Assembly: GCF_004965515.1 (NCBI RefSeq)
Contig: NZ_SSHH01000001.1
Location: 1,057,280-1,121,279 of the forward strand
From: Alteraurantiacibacter aquimixticola
GTDB taxonomy: Bacteria > Pseudomonadota > Alphaproteobacteria > Sphingomonadales > Sphingomonadaceae
Reading direction: 5' to 3'
Length of the DNA: 64,000 nt
The position numbers and the translations under genes were made by a program. Under the pieces are notes generated by a model. That model ran no database searches, was not told where the DNA came from, and was given only the letters and a program-made list of their open reading frames with translations. Of the stretch, positions 9,019 to 17,331 are shown one piece after another. Every line of letters starts with the position of its first letter. Positions within the stretch are counted from its first letter, which is position 1.

Positions 9019-9813
9019 TTAGTCGACGGCGTTGGGTTCGATCGTGTTGAACTGCCCGTCATTCCCGGTACGATCATTGTCCCAGTCGATCACGATCATC
9101 CGGTCGAAGCCCTCGTCACGCACCCAGCTGATGCTGGAGGTGAAAGGCTCGTTGAGCGTGACCGGATCGGTGACCTTGAATTCCGCCACCAGCCGGTCTC
9201 CGTCCATGCGGATGCGTTCTTCATAGCGTGCCTCCTCGGAGAAGGGCGGGGCGCCGTGGAAATAGTCGGACGGCGTCTGCACCATCGCGGTTTCGATCAC
9301 CAGCGTATCGCCTTCCCAATGGCCCACGCTGGTGCCGTAGGTGGTGGGCCACATATCCAGCTCGTCGGGCATGTCGCGCCCGTCGGTGTAGATATAGCGC
9401 GCCTCGTTATAGGCGTTGATGATGATGGTTTCCTCGGGAGTGATGAGGAAGCGCAGCGGAGTGGCCGAATTCATCATCATCGGGAAGCCCCAGCCATTGG
9501 CCTTCCGCCCGCCGGAAATCGCGCGCACATGGTCCACGCGACGCTGGCCTTCCTCGTTCCAGTTCGCCGTGTCCGCGCGCAGCGACATGACGTTGGCGAA
9601 GTTGGAGAGGTCGGGGTTCGGCTCGGTGAAAATAGGCGCAAGGCCGGTGATCGTGGTGCCGGCCTGGTGTTCGGAGACCCAGTAGCCGGGCCAGTAGGGC
9701 AGTCCGGCAAAGGCCTCTGTGCGGGCGTGCTGCTCCTCGTGATGCTCGGCCACGGCGGGACCGGCGAGCATTGCGCAGGCAAGGACGGCGACGGTGGTGG
9801 CAATCGGCCTCAT
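9019..9813 (-). CDS. Secreted hypothetical protein
   Basis: This protein of about 264 residues starts with a clear signal peptide (MRPIATTVAVLACAMLAGPA, ending AVA-EHH). The mature part holds YWPGYWVSEHQ, RFLITPEETIIINAYNEARY, YTDGRDMPDELDMWPTTYG, GHWEGDTLVIET and a lipocalin-like series of strands. I do not recognise a named family; the GR-MP...D-WPT-G...GHWEGDTLV pattern occurs in secreted proteins that often neighbour DUF6152 proteins. The start at 9813 has GAGGG 8 nt upstream. An alternative ATG at 9828 overlaps the upstream stop as ATGA, so the genes are coupled either way. Confidence 0.8.
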   Translation of the reverse strand: MRPIATTVAVLACAMLAGPAVAEHHEEQHARTEAFAGLPYWPGYWVSEHQAGTTITGLAPIFTEPNPDLSNFANVMSLRADTANWNEEGQRRVDHVRAISGGRKANGWGFPMMMNSATPLRFLITPEETIIINAYNEARYIYTDGRDMPDELDMWPTTYGTSVGHWEGDTLVIETAMVQTPSDYFHGAPPFSEEARYEERIRMDGDRLVAEFKVTDPVTLNEPFTSSISWVRDEGFDRMIVIDWDNDRTGNDGQFNTIEPNAVD

Positions 9814-9824
9814 CGCGAAAGCCC

Positions 9825-10211
9825 TCATTCGTTGGTGCCGATTTCTTTGCCGCTGGCGTCGCTGACGGTCACGACCACGCCGCCCGGCTCACCGCTGCGC
9901 AGCGGGTAGAGATCGACCGAGACTTCCATGCCGGGGCGCAGCGTGCGCGGACGCCAGCCGCGGGCATAGAGATACATGGGGGCGCCCATCTCCAGGCTCC
10001 ATTCCACGTCGCGGCCCTGCGCGTCCTTGGCCATCAGCTGGATATAGGCGTGCGGATTGCTCCACTGGAATTCGCGTACCGTGCCGCGCACCGTGGTGGT
10101 GTGGCTGCGGTCGAACATGGCGAAGGAATGGTGGGCGGTGGCCGATGGCGCCGCCAGCGCCAGCCCGACCATCGCGCAGGCCGCACCGGCCAATGCGATG
10201 AGTTTCTTCAT
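9825..10211 (-). CDS. DUF6152 family secreted protein
   Basis: This 128-residue exported protein has a signal peptide (MKKLIALAGAACAMVGLALA, cleavage near ATA-HHS). It is followed by HHSFAMFDRSHTTTVRGTVR, EFQWSNPHAYIQL and a C-terminal strand region, the hallmark of the DUF6152 family of small OB-like periplasmic proteins. No function is established. It overlaps the next gene downstream and is the first of a three-gene minus-strand run whose products are all exported. It is divergent from the penicillin-binding protein gene across 142 nt. Confidence 0.85.
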   Translation of the reverse strand: MKKLIALAGAACAMVGLALAAPSATAHHSFAMFDRSHTTTVRGTVREFQWSNPHAYIQLMAKDAQGRDVEWSLEMGAPMYLYARGWRPRTLRPGMEVSVDLYPLRSGEPGGVVVTVSDASGKEIGTNE

Positions 10212-10353
10212 TGTCCTCTCCCGAGCCTTTTGGCCCTGTTAATCTGGAACATGCCAGCAAAAATCGGCAAGGTCATCAGCGGAATTGTATTAATCGGTGG
10301 CACCGGGCGGGCGCGACTCGCTTTTGCTGTATTATTGGGTTAACACACAAGGC

Positions 10354-12492
10354 ATGGTCTTCAGTTTGCGCTCCCGGAAGAAAGATCGCGACGGCTATTG
10401 GCAGCCGGGCGAGCTGAGTTCCGTGCTGGAAGATGCGCCGTGGCACCCTTCCTTTCGCGGGGGTGACGATGGCGGCGCTGGCGGGGGCGACCTTCCGCCA
10501 TCGGGAGGCGATATTGGCGAGCCTCTCGTACCGCCGAAGCGCGACTGGCGCTTCTGGCGCGGCTGGCGCGGGCGCAGCCGCTGGTGGTGGGCGGTGCGCG
10601 GCGTGGCGGCGGCGCTGGCGCTGTTCATCGTCCTGATCGGCTGGCTGGCGATCACCGCGCCGCTTTCCAAGTCGCTGGAGCCGATCGCACCGCCGCAAGT
10701 CACCCTGCTCGCCAGCGACGGCACGCCCATCGCGCGCAATGGCGCGGTGGTGGACGAGCCTGTCGAGGTGTCCGCGCTGCCCGAGCATGTGATCCAGCCC
10801 TTCCTCGCCATCGAGGACAGGCGCTTCTACGATCACTGGGGCGTCGATCCGCGCGGCGTGGCGCGGGCCGTCTTCACCGGCACGGGCGGCGGTTCGACCA
10901 TCACGCAGCAGCTGGCGAAGTTCACTTTCCTCACCCCCGAACGCACGCTGACCCGCAAGGCGAGAGAGGCGATGATCGCCTTCTGGCTGGAGGCGTGGCT
11001 GACCAAGGACGAGATCCTCGAACGCTATCTCTCCAACGCCTATTTCGGCGACAATATGTACGGCTTGCGCGCCGCGAGCCTGCATTACTTCTACCGCCAG
11101 CCGGAGAACTTGCGGCCCGAGCAGGCGGCGATGCTGGCGGGGCTGTTGCAGGCCCCCAGCCGGCTGGCTCCCACGCGAAACCCCGACCTTGCGGCGGAGC
11201 GGATGCGGCTGGTGAAGATATCCATGGTCGCGGCGGGCTACATCACGCAGGCACAGGCCGATGCGATGCCCGTGCCCTCGCTCGACGTGCGGACCACCAA
11301 TGACCTGCCCACCGGCACCTATTTCGCCGACTGGGCTCTGCCCGAGGCGCGGCAGCGCAGCGAGGTCGGCTATGTCAGCCAGACGCTGACCACCACGCTC
11401 GATTCGCGTCTGCAGAACATCGCCCGGCAGGTCACGCAGTCCGCGCCGCTGGGCGGCGCGCAGGTGGCGCTGGTGGCGATGCGCCCCAATGGCGAAGTTG
11501 TGGCGATGATCGGCGGGCGCGACTATGCCGCATCGCCTTTCAACCGCGCCACGCAGGCGCGCCGGCAGGTGGGATCGACCTTCAAGACCTTCGTCTATCT
11601 CACTGCGCTGAAGCAGGGATGGTCACCCGATGATACGATCGACAATACGGAGATCACAGAGGGTTCCTACCGCCCGCGCAATGCCAGCGGCCGCTATTCG
11701 GAGAGCATCACGCTGGCCGACGGTTTCGCGCAAAGCTCCAACGTTGCCGCGGTGCGCCTGCAGCAACTGGTGGGGGACGATGCGGTGATCGCCACTGCGC
11801 GCGACCTGGGCATTACCGCGCCGCTCGACCGGGGCGATCCCAGCATGGCGCTGGGCACATCGACCATGAGCCTGATGGAGCTGACCGCCGCTTATGCCGG
11901 GATTGCCGCCAATGCCTATCCGGTGGAGCCGCATGCCTTTGCGCGGCCCGAACAGGGCTGGTGGGACTGGCTGCTCAACGGGCCGGAATCGCTGCGCAGT
12001 TCGGTGCATGAGGATATGCAGGAGCTGCTGCGCGGCGCGATCAATCGCGGCACCGGCCGCGCGGCCATGCTGCGCAGCGCCAATTTCGGCAAGACCGGTA
12101 CCACGCAGGACAATCGCGATGCGCTTTTCGTCGGCTATGCGGGGGACCTGGTGGTGGGTGTATGGGTCGGCAATGACGACAATTCGCCGCTGGGTGGTGT
12201 GACCGGCGGCGGCGTACCCGCGCGTATCTGGCGCAATTTCATGGCCGCCGCGCTGGGCGAAAGCAGCCGTCCCGCGCCCAATCCCACCGCCTCGCCCGAT
12301 CCGGGCGGCCCGATCGTGCCGCTCGATGTGGACGATTTGCAGGACATTCCGCTGACCGAGGACGGCTCCACGCGCCTGTCCATCGAACAGGACGGGGCAA
12401 CGCTATCGACCGAGATCGAGGGCGTGCCGGTGGATATCCGCGTTGGCCAGGACGGCGAATTCTCGATCCAGCCGGCCGAGGCACCGGATTAG
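10354..12492 (+). CDS. Class A penicillin-binding protein (PBP1A/1C-type transglycosylase-transpeptidase)
   Basis: This protein of about 712 residues has a basic, Gly-rich cytoplasmic N-terminus and one membrane segment (about 80-100). A GT51 transglycosylase domain follows with AIEDRRFYDHWGVD (catalytic Glu near 154) and GGSTITQQLAKF. The transpeptidase domain carries the active-site motif S408-T-F-K, SSN at 461-463 and KTGTT from 580. It polymerises and cross-links peptidoglycan at the inner membrane. The start at 10354 (MVFSLRSRKK) is preferred over the longer ORF; its ribosome site is only AAGG. The C-terminal tail after about 640 is Pro/Asp-rich. Confidence 0.92.
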   Translation: MVFSLRSRKKDRDGYWQPGELSSVLEDAPWHPSFRGGDDGGAGGGDLPPSGGDIGEPLVPPKRDWRFWRGWRGRSRWWWAVRGVAAALALFIVLIGWLAITAPLSKSLEPIAPPQVTLLASDGTPIARNGAVVDEPVEVSALPEHVIQPFLAIEDRRFYDHWGVDPRGVARAVFTGTGGGSTITQQLAKFTFLTPERTLTRKAREAMIAFWLEAWLTKDEILERYLSNAYFGDNMYGLRAASLHYFYRQPENLRPEQAAMLAGLLQAPSRLAPTRNPDLAAERMRLVKISMVAAGYITQAQADAMPVPSLDVRTTNDLPTGTYFADWALPEARQRSEVGYVSQTLTTTLDSRLQNIARQVTQSAPLGGAQVALVAMRPNGEVVAMIGGRDYAASPFNRATQARRQVGSTFKTFVYLTALKQGWSPDDTIDNTEITEGSYRPRNASGRYSESITLADGFAQSSNVAAVRLQQLVGDDAVIATARDLGITAPLDRGDPSMALGTSTMSLMELTAAYAGIAANAYPVEPHAFARPEQGWWDWLLNGPESLRSSVHEDMQELLRGAINRGTGRAAMLRSANFGKTGTTQDNRDALFVGYAGDLVVGVWVGNDDNSPLGGVTGGGVPARIWRNFMAAALGESSRPAPNPTASPDPGGPIVPLDVDDLQDIPLTEDGSTRLSIEQDGATLSTEIEGVPVDIRVGQDGEFSIQPAEAPD

Positions 12493-12499
12493 GGCCGCA

Positions 12500-13240
12500 T
12501 CAAGGATAGACCGCCCGCACGAAGTACAGCCCGTCGGGTGGGGCGTTGAGGCCCAGCTGCTGGCGATCCTTCGCTTCCAGCACTTCGCGCACCTGCTCAG
12601 GCGTCCACTGGCCGAGGCCGACCAGCGAGAGCGTGCCGACCATCGAGCGGACCTGGTGGTGGAGGAAGCTGCGCGCCTCCGCGCGGATGATCACATGCTC
12701 GCCCTCTCGCGTCACCTCGAGGCGGTCGAGCGTCTTTACCGGGTCCTTCGCCTGGCAATTGACCGAGCGGAAGGTGGTGAAATCGTGACAACCGACAAGG
12801 TGCTGCGCCGCCTCGTGCATGGCTTCGTGGTCGAGCGGACGGGCGACGTGCCAGGCCTTGCCCCGTTCCAGCGTCAGCGGTGCGCGGCGGTTGGTGATGC
12901 GGAATTCATAGGCGCGGCCCACGCAGGAAAAGCGCGCATGCCAGTCATCGGGCTTCACCTCGCAATCGAGCACCGCTATCGGATCGGGCCGGAGCTTGGC
13001 GTTCAGCGCTTCGGACAGGCGGAACGGATCGAAGCTCTTTTCGATATCGACATGGCTGACCATGCCGAGCGCATGCACGCCGCTATCGGTGCGCCCCGCC
13101 GAATGCATGCGCACATCCTCACCCGTAATGGCGAGCACCGCTTCTTCCACGCTTTGCTGCACGCTGGGGCCGTGGACCTGCCGCTGCAGGCCCATGAAGG
13201 GGCCGCCATCGAATTCGAGGGTCAGGGCGTAGCGGGTCAC
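12500..13240 (-). CDS. truA: tRNA pseudouridine(38-40) synthase TruA
   Basis: The 246-residue protein has the TruA architecture: an N-terminal [18 protein letters not shown], the catalytic loop [11 protein letters not shown] with the nucleophile Asp52, [15 protein letters not shown], and a C-terminal region ending [13 protein letters not shown] and [10 protein letters not shown]. It isomerises uridines 38-40 of the tRNA anticodon arm. It follows fmt on the same strand, separated by about 120 nt that hold a palindromic repeat. Length and motifs are normal. Confidence 0.96.
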   Translation of the reverse strand: MTRYALTLEFDGGPFMGLQRQVHGPSVQQSVEEAVLAITGEDVRMHSAGRTDSGVHALGMVSHVDIEKSFDPFRLSEALNAKLRPDPIAVLDCEVKPDDWHARFSCVGRAYEFRITNRRAPLTLERGKAWHVARPLDHEAMHEAAQHLVGCHDFTTFRSVNCQAKDPVKTLDRLEVTREGEHVIIRAEARSFLHHQVRSMVGTLSLVGLGQWTPEQVREVLEAKDRQQLGLNAPPDGLYFVRAVYP

Positions 13241-13254
13241 GCCGCGATTTTCCC

Positions 13255-13351
13255 GTCATTGCGAGCGAAGCGCGGCAATCCAGGGCGAGGCGCACAACGG
13301 CCCTGGATTGCCGCCTCGCCCCGAAACAAGTTCGGGCCTCCTCGCAATGAC
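13255..13351. repeat. Palindromic intergenic repeat (REP/MITE-like), copy 1
   Basis: The outer ends are a perfect 11-bp inverted repeat, GTCATTGCGAG (13255-13265) and CTCGCAATGAC (13341-13351). Inside it is a second perfect inverted repeat, CGGCAATCCAGGG (13273-13285) and CCCTGGATTGCCG (13301-13313). It fills the space between fmt and truA. A related copy lies at 40881-40966. Such nested palindromes are typical of non-autonomous elements dispersed in sphingomonad genomes. No transposase is adjacent. Confidence 0.8.
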
Positions 13352-13361
13352 GACCGCAGGG

Positions 13362-14267
13362 TCATGGGAGCACCGCCCCGACAGGCGCAGGCTTGCCGCG
13401 CAGGAAATCCTCCGCCTTCATCGCCGGCTTGCCCGCGCGCTGCAGCTCTACCGGACGGATGGCTGCATTGCCGCAGGCTATCGTCATTTGCTCGTCGAGC
13501 ACCGTGCCGGGCGCGCCGTTCACGCCGACCATGCGCGCGCGCAGCAGCTTCACCCGCTCGCCATCGAGCGTGAACCAGGCGCCGGGGAAGGGGGAGAAGG
13601 CGCGCACCCGCCGCTCGATATGGAGTGCCGTCTCCGTCCAGTCGATCGCGGCTTCGGCCTTTTCGATCTTGGCGGCATAGGTCGCCTCTCGATCGTCCTG
13701 CTTTTCGGGGCGAATCTCGTCCAGCCGCGCGAGCGTTTCGACCATCAGCCGCGCGCCCATCTCCATCAGCTCGTCATGCAGGTCACCCGCGGTCTTGTCC
13801 TCGGTCTCGGTCTTGCCCTTCAGCAGCATGGGACCGGTATCGAGGCCGGTTTCCATTTGCATGGTGGTGATGCCCGTCAGGCTGTCGCCCGCAAGGATGC
13901 AGCGCTGGATCGGCGCCGCCCCGCGCCAGCGCGGCAGCAGCGATCCGTGAACGTTGAAACAGCCGAGGCGCGGGCCGTTGATGATCTCCAGCGGCAGGAT
14001 CTGGCCATAGGCGACGACCACCGCCGCATCGGCCTCCAGCGCGTGGAAATCGGCCTGCGTGGCGATATCGCGCATGGTTGCAGGCGTGCGGACTTCGATC
14101 CCCAGCTCCTCCGCCTTCCTGTGGACGGGGGAGAGGCGCAGCTGCTTGCCGCGACCGGCGCGGGCGGGCGGCTGCGAGTAGACGGCGCAGACATCGTGTC
14201 CGGCCTCCACCAGCGCGCAGAGGGTCGGCACGGCGAAATCCGGCGTTCCCATGAAGATCAAGCGCAT
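13362..14267 (-). CDS. fmt: Methionyl-tRNA formyltransferase
   Basis: This 301-residue protein starts [20 protein letters not shown] and contains the formyltransferase signature [20 protein letters not shown] with the catalytic His and the following Asp in TGLDTGPML. An OB-like C-terminal domain binds tRNA. It formylates initiator Met-tRNA using 10-formyl-tetrahydrofolate, the product of fhs at 19550-21214. The start at 14267 is set by homology to the family; the ORF is open far upstream. It is divergent from recR across 46 nt, and def lies just beyond recR. Confidence 0.96.
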   Translation of the reverse strand: MRLIFMGTPDFAVPTLCALVEAGHDVCAVYSQPPARAGRGKQLRLSPVHRKAEELGIEVRTPATMRDIATQADFHALEADAAVVVAYGQILPLEIINGPRLGCFNVHGSLLPRWRGAAPIQRCILAGDSLTGITTMQMETGLDTGPMLLKGKTETEDKTAGDLHDELMEMGARLMVETLARLDEIRPEKQDDREATYAAKIEKAEAAIDWTETALHIERRVRAFSPFPGAWFTLDGERVKLLRARMVGVNGAPGTVLDEQMTIACGNAAIRPVELQRAGKPAMKAEDFLRGKPAPVGAVLP

Positions 14268-14313
14268 GCGTTGGGCCTTTCCCTTGTCCGCCAGCGGCCC
14301 TATCTCCCGTGTC

Positions 14314-14910
14314 ATGGCATCGCAAGAGATCGAAACCCTCGCATCGGCGCTGGCCAAGCTGCCCGGCCTCGGCCCGCGTTCGGCGCGGCGGGCTGTGCTG
14401 TGGCTGGTGAAACGGCGCGAGACGTCGCTGCTGCAGGTGCTGGAAGCGCTGACCACTGTGCGTGACCGGCTGGCCGAATGCGACATTTGCGGCAATGTCG
14501 ACACGCAGAACCCCTGCGGCATCTGCGCCGATCCGCGCCGCGATGTGAAGCAGATCTGCGTGGTGGAGGATGTGGCCGATCTGTGGGCGCTCGACCGGGC
14601 GAAGCTGTTTTCGGGCACCTATCACGTGCTCGGCGGCAGGCTGTCGGCGCTCGACGGCGTGCGGCCTGAGGACCTGACCATCGATGCGCTGGTGGGCCGC
14701 GTGGCGGCTGGCGGCGTGGACGAGGTGGTCCTCGCCATGAACGCCACGCTGGAGGGGCAGACCACCGCCCACTATATCGCTGAAAAGCTGGAGAATTACC
14801 CTGTGCGTATCACGCAGCTGGCGCATGGCCTGCCCGTGGGCGGCGAGCTCGATTACCTTGATGAGGGCACCCTCGCGCAGGCGCTCAGGGCAAGGCGGCC
14901 TGTCGGGTAA
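14314..14910 (+). CDS. recR: Recombination mediator RecR
   Basis: The 198-residue protein has the RecR order: an N-terminal helix-hairpin-helix ([20 protein letters not shown]), a C4 zinc finger with C56, C59, C68 and C71 ([16 protein letters not shown]), then a Toprim domain with [10 protein letters not shown] and [12 protein letters not shown]. RecR works with RecF/RecO to load RecA on gapped DNA. The start [10 protein letters not shown] at 14314 fits the family length; the ribosome site is weak. dnaX and ybaB, frequent neighbours of recR, are not here; fmt and def are. Confidence 0.96.
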   Translation: MASQEIETLASALAKLPGLGPRSARRAVLWLVKRRETSLLQVLEALTTVRDRLAECDICGNVDTQNPCGICADPRRDVKQICVVEDVADLWALDRAKLFSGTYHVLGGRLSALDGVRPEDLTIDALVGRVAAGGVDEVVLAMNATLEGQTTAHYIAEKLENYPVRITQLAHGLPVGGELDYLDEGTLAQALRARRPVG

Positions 14911-14954
14911 CTGGTTCACTTGTCGTAGGAAGTGGCCGGGCCTATATTAAACAT

Positions 14955-15521
14955 ATGGCTATTCGTGAAATCCTTGAAGCGCCGGATCCCCGGCTGAAGA
15001 CCGTATCCACTCCCGTCGAGACTTTCGACGCGGAGCTGAAAGTGCTCGTCGATGACATGTTCGAGACGATGTATGCCGCCAACGGCATCGGCCTCGCTGC
15101 GATCCAGGTGGGTGTGCCTAGCCGCGTGCTGGTGATCGACCTCCAGCCCGAGGACGAGGATGCGGAGGAAGAGGATTGCGGTGACGAGGGCTGCGGCCAC
15201 AACCACAAGCCCCTGAAGAAGGAGCCGCGCATCTTCATCAACCCGGAAATCCTCGATCCGGCGGAAGAGCTGGGCACCTACCAGGAAGGCTGCCTGTCCG
15301 TGCCCGATATCTTCGCCGATGTGGACCGGCCCAAGACCTGCCGCGTGCGCTGGCAGGACCTTGAAGGCAACAAGCATGAGGAAGCGATGGACGGCCTGCT
15401 CGCCATCTGCATCCAGCACGAGATGGACCATTTGAACGGCATCCTGTTCATCGACCATCTTTCGCGCCTGAAGCGCAACATGGCGCTCAAGAAGCTGGAA
15501 AAGGCGCGCAAGGCGGCGTGA
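14955..15521 (+). CDS. def: Peptide deformylase with an acidic Cys/His insertion
   Basis: The 188-residue enzyme has all three deformylase motifs: GIGLAAIQVG (44-53), EGCLSVP (111-117, metal ligand Cys113) and QHEMDHLNG (154-162, ligands His155 and His159, catalytic Glu156). It removes formyl groups from nascent proteins, completing the cycle begun by Fmt. Between the second and third core strands there is an insertion of about 25 residues (65-89), rich in Asp/Glu and containing C75, C80, H82 and H84, absent from the E. coli enzyme and common in sphingomonad enzymes as I recall them. It follows recR by 44 nt. Confidence 0.96.
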   Translation: MAIREILEAPDPRLKTVSTPVETFDAELKVLVDDMFETMYAANGIGLAAIQVGVPSRVLVIDLQPEDEDAEEEDCGDEGCGHNHKPLKKEPRIFINPEILDPAEELGTYQEGCLSVPDIFADVDRPKTCRVRWQDLEGNKHEEAMDGLLAICIQHEMDHLNGILFIDHLSRLKRNMALKKLEKARKAA

Positions 15522-15567
15522 CGCGCTAGTCTCCCTCTCCTGAAACATGATTCGGGGGAGGGATCAC

Positions 15568-16131
15568 ATGAAAATTCGCTTTGCCATAGCGGCTGCAGCA
15601 CTGGCGCTGTCAGCATGCAATGACACGTCGGCGCTGGAGGCGCTGGAGGCGCTGGAGGCGCGGGTGCAGGCGGTGGAGGACCAGCTGGCGATCCAGCGCG
15701 TCATCACCGACTATTCCGCCCATCTCGATGCGCGCGATTACGATGGCTATGTCGGCCTCTTCACCGAGGATGGGGTCTGGGCCAACGGCAATACAAGGCG
15801 CGAGGGGCGCGAGGAAATCCGCGCCATGCTGGAGGGCCTGTTCGGCGAGGTGGAGGAGGATTACGTCAACCTCTCCAGCTTCCACTATATCGCCAATTTC
15901 GAGGTGGACGTGGAGGGTGACGAGGCGCGGTCAAAATCGCGCTTCATCTTCTTCATGCGCGGCGAGGGCGGGGCGCCCATGCCCGAACTGTCAGGCCAGT
16001 ATCATGACCGGCTGGTGCGCACCGAAGAAGGCTGGAAGATCGCCGAGCGCGTCGATCACACGGTGATGCCGACACCGGAGGAATGGGTGGCCGAGATCGA
16101 AGCGCGCGGCCTCAATAGTCTGGAGGACTGA
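15568..16131 (+). CDS. Lipoprotein with SnoaL/NTF2-like domain
   Basis: This protein of about 187 residues starts MKIRFAIAAAALALSACN, a signal peptide with lipobox LSAC. A short helix ALEALEALEARVQAVEDQLA follows, encoded by tandem 9-nt repeats (gcgctggag), then an NTF2-like cone fold: ITDYSAHLDARDYDGYVGLF, WANGNTRREGREEI and SFHYIANFEV. The family includes isomerases and dehydratases, but many members only bind small ligands, so no reaction is assigned. The start is chosen for the GGAGGG ribosome site. It overlaps the tail of the convergent gene 16112-16405. Confidence 0.82.
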   Translation: MKIRFAIAAAALALSACNDTSALEALEALEARVQAVEDQLAIQRVITDYSAHLDARDYDGYVGLFTEDGVWANGNTRREGREEIRAMLEGLFGEVEEDYVNLSSFHYIANFEVDVEGDEARSKSRFIFFMRGEGGAPMPELSGQYHDRLVRTEEGWKIAERVDHTVMPTPEEWVAEIEARGLNSLED

Positions 16132-16405
16132 ACGAGCCGGTGAAGGGGACGGGCGCTTGCTGCTCGGCCAGTCGCCGGGCCTCTTCGGCCTGCCGCGCCT
16201 CTTCCGCCTCGCGCTCACGCCGGGCGGCCCGTTCGGCATCCGCCTTGGCACGCTCCCGCTGGAGCTTCTTCGCCTGGTTGGCGAGGCCGCGCCATGTTTT
16301 CTCCGAACGCAGCGCACGTTCGCGCACATTTTCCAGCGTGGCGGCCTTCGCCTCGGCAGCGGCTTCGCGGGCGCGTTCGTCATAGAAGTCGAAGGTCAGG
16401 CTCAT
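16112..16405 (-). CDS. Small charged hypothetical protein
   Basis: The 97-residue protein is almost entirely helical and highly charged. It starts MSLTFDFYDERAREAAAEAK and continues with a long Arg/Glu/Ala stretch (about 45-80) likely to form a coiled coil, then a short tail PFTGSFSPPDY. No family function is known to me; the N-terminal TFDFYDERA is compatible with a conserved sphingomonad hypothetical protein. It overlaps the convergent lipoprotein gene by 20 nt and lies downstream of the cold-shock gene terminator. Confidence 0.65.
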   Translation of the reverse strand: MSLTFDFYDERAREAAAEAKAATLENVRERALRSEKTWRGLANQAKKLQRERAKADAERAARREREAEEARQAEEARRLAEQQAPVPFTGSFSPPDY

Positions 16406-16436
16406 GTCGGCGGCTCCGGTCGGCTGGAAGACAAGG

Positions 16437-16469
16437 AAAACCCCTCCCGCCGATACGGCGGAAGGGGTG
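16437..16469 (-). terminator. Rho-independent terminator of the cold-shock gene
   Basis: On the minus strand a 12-bp stem (CCCCTTCCGCCG with its partner, one mismatch) with a 3-nt loop is followed by TTTTCC. It begins about 8 nt after the csp stop codon at 16477. Confidence 0.8.
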
Positions 16470-16476
16470 CACTGGA

Positions 16477-16689
16477 TCAGTCGGCAGCCGACAGGTTGAC
16501 GGCCGATTCCTTGCCGTTGTTGCCGCGCTCCACGTCGTAGTTGAGGCGCTGCTCCTTATCGAGCGTGGTCATGCCGGCGGCCTGCACCGCGCTGATGTGC
16601 ACGAAGCTGTCGGCCGAGCCGTCATCGGGCTGGATGAAGCCATAGCCCTTGTCGGTGTTGAAGAATTTTACGGTGCCAGTCTTGGCCAT
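16477..16689 (-). CDS. CspA-family cold-shock protein
   Basis: The 70-residue protein is a single cold-shock domain: GTVKFFNTDKGYGFIQPDDG (RNP1-like KGYGFI) and DSFVHISAVQAAG (RNP2-like FVHIS). It binds single-stranded RNA and DNA and melts RNA structure. The start has a good ribosome site, AGGAAA, which lies in the 3-prime arm of a small hairpin (separate entry). A long untranslated leader is possible, as is common for csp genes. Terminator at 16437-16469. Confidence 0.95.
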   Translation of the reverse strand: MAKTGTVKFFNTDKGYGFIQPDDGSADSFVHISAVQAAGMTTLDKEQRLNYDVERGNNGKESAVNLSAAD

Positions 16690-16708
16690 GATGTTTCCTT
16701 TCAGGAAA
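16690..16708 (-). promoter_or_regulatory. Hairpin over the cold-shock gene ribosome site
   Basis: Just before the csp ATG the mRNA reads UUUCCU-GAA-AGGAAA-CAUC-AUG. The 6-bp stem (16703-16708 with 16694-16699) buries the AGGA ribosome-binding sequence. This is directly visible; a role in temperature-dependent translation is inferred. Confidence 0.55.
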
Positions 16709-16709
16709 A

Positions 16710-17007
16710 CGAGTTGCCCGTAGGCAGAATTGCCCGCGGGTCGTGCGTCAAATCGTTGAATGAAAGGAAGTCGCCGTCTGGTTTTTCACCGAGGCCCATA
16801 GGGCAAGGCGAGAAGTCAAATGCCGAAGTCCGTCGCATATTCCGACGTCAGCAATATGCTCTTAGCACAGCCCGGTATGAATGTAGAGTGATCTTTCGCC
16901 TCGCTATTTCGGGCAATTGGTGTATTATGCGCATATCACAGGGTCTGCCCCCGATGCGCCCAGTGGCTGAGAGACGTGCGCGCTCCCGCATCAATGGGAG
17001 CAATATC
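16710..17007. other. Intergenic region between csp and the small genes
   Basis: This roughly 300-bp stretch separates the divergent csp gene and the mini-genes at 17008. It should hold the csp promoter and leader and the promoter for 17008. It is more AT-rich than its surroundings. I see no further gene and no unambiguous -35/-10 pair. Confidence 0.5.
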
Positions 17008-17169
17008 ATGGACTTGAACCAGCTTCTCTATCACCACCAGATCGCCTTGATGAACGCCAGCCGTCCGGCGGACGCGTCATCCGACGCCATCTATTTCGAC
17101 CTTGCGCGGCACTATGTGCGCCGGATTCAGCGTTATCGGGCGGAAAACGGCCTGTCGGGCCGCCTGTGA
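17008..17169 (+). CDS. Small hypothetical protein (53 aa)
   Basis: The 53-residue protein reads MDLNQLLYHHQIALMNASRP, then a helix FDLARHYVRRIQRYRAENGL. The ATG has GGGAG 7 nt upstream, and the composition and codon use resemble real genes. The MDLNQLLYHHQIALM start looks like a conserved sphingomonad small protein, but I know no function. Its stop overlaps the GTG start of the next mini-gene (GTGA), which suggests a coupled pair. Confidence 0.65.
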   Translation: MDLNQLLYHHQIALMNASRPADASSDAIYFDLARHYVRRIQRYRAENGLSGRL

Positions 17170-17297
17170 CCGTTAGTGACAGGCCGCAGCTGCCTGCTCG
17201 CCGACTGGTGAAGCTACGCGAGGAGAATGTGCAATTCGGGACGGCGATGGCCTGCGCCATCACGGCAGCCAATTTGCTACCCGACCCGGACGATTGA
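17166..17297 (+). CDS. Possible coupled mini-gene (43 aa, GTG start)
   Basis: A GTG at 17166 overlaps the TGA of the preceding 53-residue gene and opens a 43-codon frame. It reads VTVSDRPQLPARRLVKLREE and then NVQFGTAMACAITAANLLPD before a TGA at 17295-17297. The LREEN...AMACAITAANLLPDPDD stretch looks like two amphipathic helices and not random sequence. No independent ribosome site is needed if translation is coupled. No function is known; this is inferred from arrangement and composition only. Confidence 0.45.
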   Translation: MTVSDRPQLPARRLVKLREENVQFGTAMACAITAANLLPDPDD

Positions 17298-17331
17298 TAC
17301 AGGGACGGCTATGCCTTGCATCTCACCTGGT

